A stretch of 64,000 nt of DNA. It comes from Marthasterias glacialis (taxonomy: Eukaryota > Echinodermata > Asteroidea > Forcipulatida > Asteriidae). Positions 63,165-64,000 of the stretch are shown here, piece after piece. Within the stretch, counting starts at the first letter, position 1. Every line of letters begins with the position of its first letter. The translations under genes were made by a program, and so were the position numbers. The DNA lies in contig OU452239.1 in assembly GCA_911728455.2 (NCBI GenBank), forward strand, positions 2,612,300 through 2,676,299, read 5' to 3'. The notes under the pieces are model-generated. The model saw only the letters and a program-made list of their open reading frames with translations. It was not told where the DNA came from and searched no databases.

Positions 63165-63839
63165 TAAAGGTAGAATACAGAATTGGTATTTATCGATTTT
63201 TTTTTTAATATTACGTTGTGTGCCCAGCAGAACGCAGAAGGTCGCGAGCAATATTACTGTCCAAAACTGTATTTCAAGAAAACTGAGTGTGACAGTTCGG
63301 TCGTTTTCTGCTATTTGTAAGTCATTCAGGAAAGTTAAATTCTGCATGGGAATGGAAAAACATGTCTTGGGTTTAATTCTAGCAACAAATATACAATAGT
63401 CATGCCCCGCTTTTTTCAACAGAGCCGATGTTATTGATCGTGACCCGCTGCTGGGGCAAAAAGTTATAATGCGTGTGCCGGGAAAAAAGATCGCGAAGGC
63501 TGTACGACCTTCTGCCGGTCACACGACGATTATCAGTCTGAAAGATTACTACATGAAGTTCATACCAGTATACAAATCTTTCAAAGAACTATTTGTATCT
63601 GGAATATTGCCAAGTCGAGAGAATAGAACTTGAAGACCATCATTTTAATTTCGAGTGTAATAATCGAAATTAAGGACGATGTGTTTACATATTTAAAAAG
63701 GTGCACGGTTTAACACTATTTTCTCCTGACTCAGATTGAGCCCAAATGTTCACAGGTTTGAATTTTCGTGTGTATATTGAATTACGCAAAGTAAGAACAC
63801 TGTACTCTCAGCTGTACCACTCTTATTTTTTACCTTAAA
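63165..63839 (+). mobile_element. Family B element, copy 6, interrupted by C3
   Basis: Left terminus AAAGGTAGAATACAGAATTG at 63165; the element resumes at 63529 with ATTATCAGTCTGAAAGATTA and ends GTACCACTCTTATTTTTTAC. The break contains an inverted family C copy. Confidence 0.8.
63217..63528 (-). mobile_element. Family C foldback element, copy 3 (inverted, nested in B6)
   Basis: GTGTGCCCAGCAGAACGCAG at the left, ACGACCTTCTGCCGGTCACAC at the right. The minus strand carries TTGCTAGAATTAAACCCAAG and GACATGTTTTTCCATTCCC as in copy 2. Confidence 0.83.
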
Positions 63840-64000
63840 TTAATGAGCCGTAAACTGGTTTATGGAAGAACTGATGACAAATACCGTGTTCGTAAAGTCT
63901 TACGAAATGGTCTTCGATACCTATTTTCTCTTCTTTCATTGTCTTGTAACTGTTCGATCGTGCAGTTACCAAGCACTTGGTAGATTTTCTTCGAAGGATG

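Noticed and set aside
63966..64000. TRPC exon 13 beginning after CGATCGTGCAG (VTKHLVDFLRRM)
   Set aside because: Attractive peptide but out of phase with exon 12 and cut by the window; in phase it meets a stop after five codons. Kept as an open question only.

Overview
The window looks like intron-rich, repeat-dense nuclear DNA of an animal. Long GT-AG introns, tRNA-derived SINEs, many foldback (MITE-like) elements and simple repeats rule out a bacterial or viral contig. The repeat style and the channel protein suggest a marine deuterostome invertebrate, most likely an echinoderm. That placement is inference, because no ribosomal or mitochondrial marker is present.

The main gene is on the + strand and fills about 54 kb: a TRPC-type (short transient receptor potential) cation channel. 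I could read twelve exons by translation and splice sites (8339-8516, 11659-11777, 17315-17425, 22581-22877, 32668-32778, 46716-46903, 47738-47916, 50594-50733, 51213-51841, 55001-55199, 61899-62072, 62892-62921). All junctions are GT-AG and all phases agree, giving 785 residues before the gene runs toward or past the right edge. In order they encode N-terminal ankyrin-type segments, the TRPC linker helices, pre-S1, S1-S3, an unusually long S3-S4 loop, S4-S5, the pore with its LFW motif, S6 and the TRP box EWKFAR. Exon 4 (22581-22877) and the two ends of the protein are easy to miss in an ORF scan.

The left edge (1 to about 1250, minus strand) holds the 5' end of an LTR retrotransposon: a candidate short LTR, a primer-binding site resembling the complement of a tRNA-Leu 3' end, and an intact 290-codon gag-like ORF with a zinc-knuckle start, cut by the window edge.

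The rest is upstream sequence (1.3-8.3 kb) and introns packed with mobile-element remains. Recurrent families, named here A to P for convenience: A (six copies, TIR AGCTCAACATTGGTAA), B (about six copies, termini AAAGGTA), C (three copies), E (four copies, TIR ACTCTCTAAATG), F, G, H (three or four each), I (two inverted 555-bp copies flanking exons 1-2), J (GTGGCGTA/TACGCCAC type), K, L and M (tRNA-derived SINEs), N (a longer dispersed repeat), O, P (a Mutator-like MITE with 9-bp target duplication), and a CACTGC-ended MITE whose TA target site is proven by an empty copy elsewhere in the window. Several are nested. Tandem arrays include a 61-bp satellite grown out of family B, a 17-bp satellite in the loop of a palindrome, a 22-bp array next to exon 8, and a half-kilobase CTG/TTG triplet tract in intron 6. 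No CRISPR, operon or true tRNA/rRNA gene was seen.
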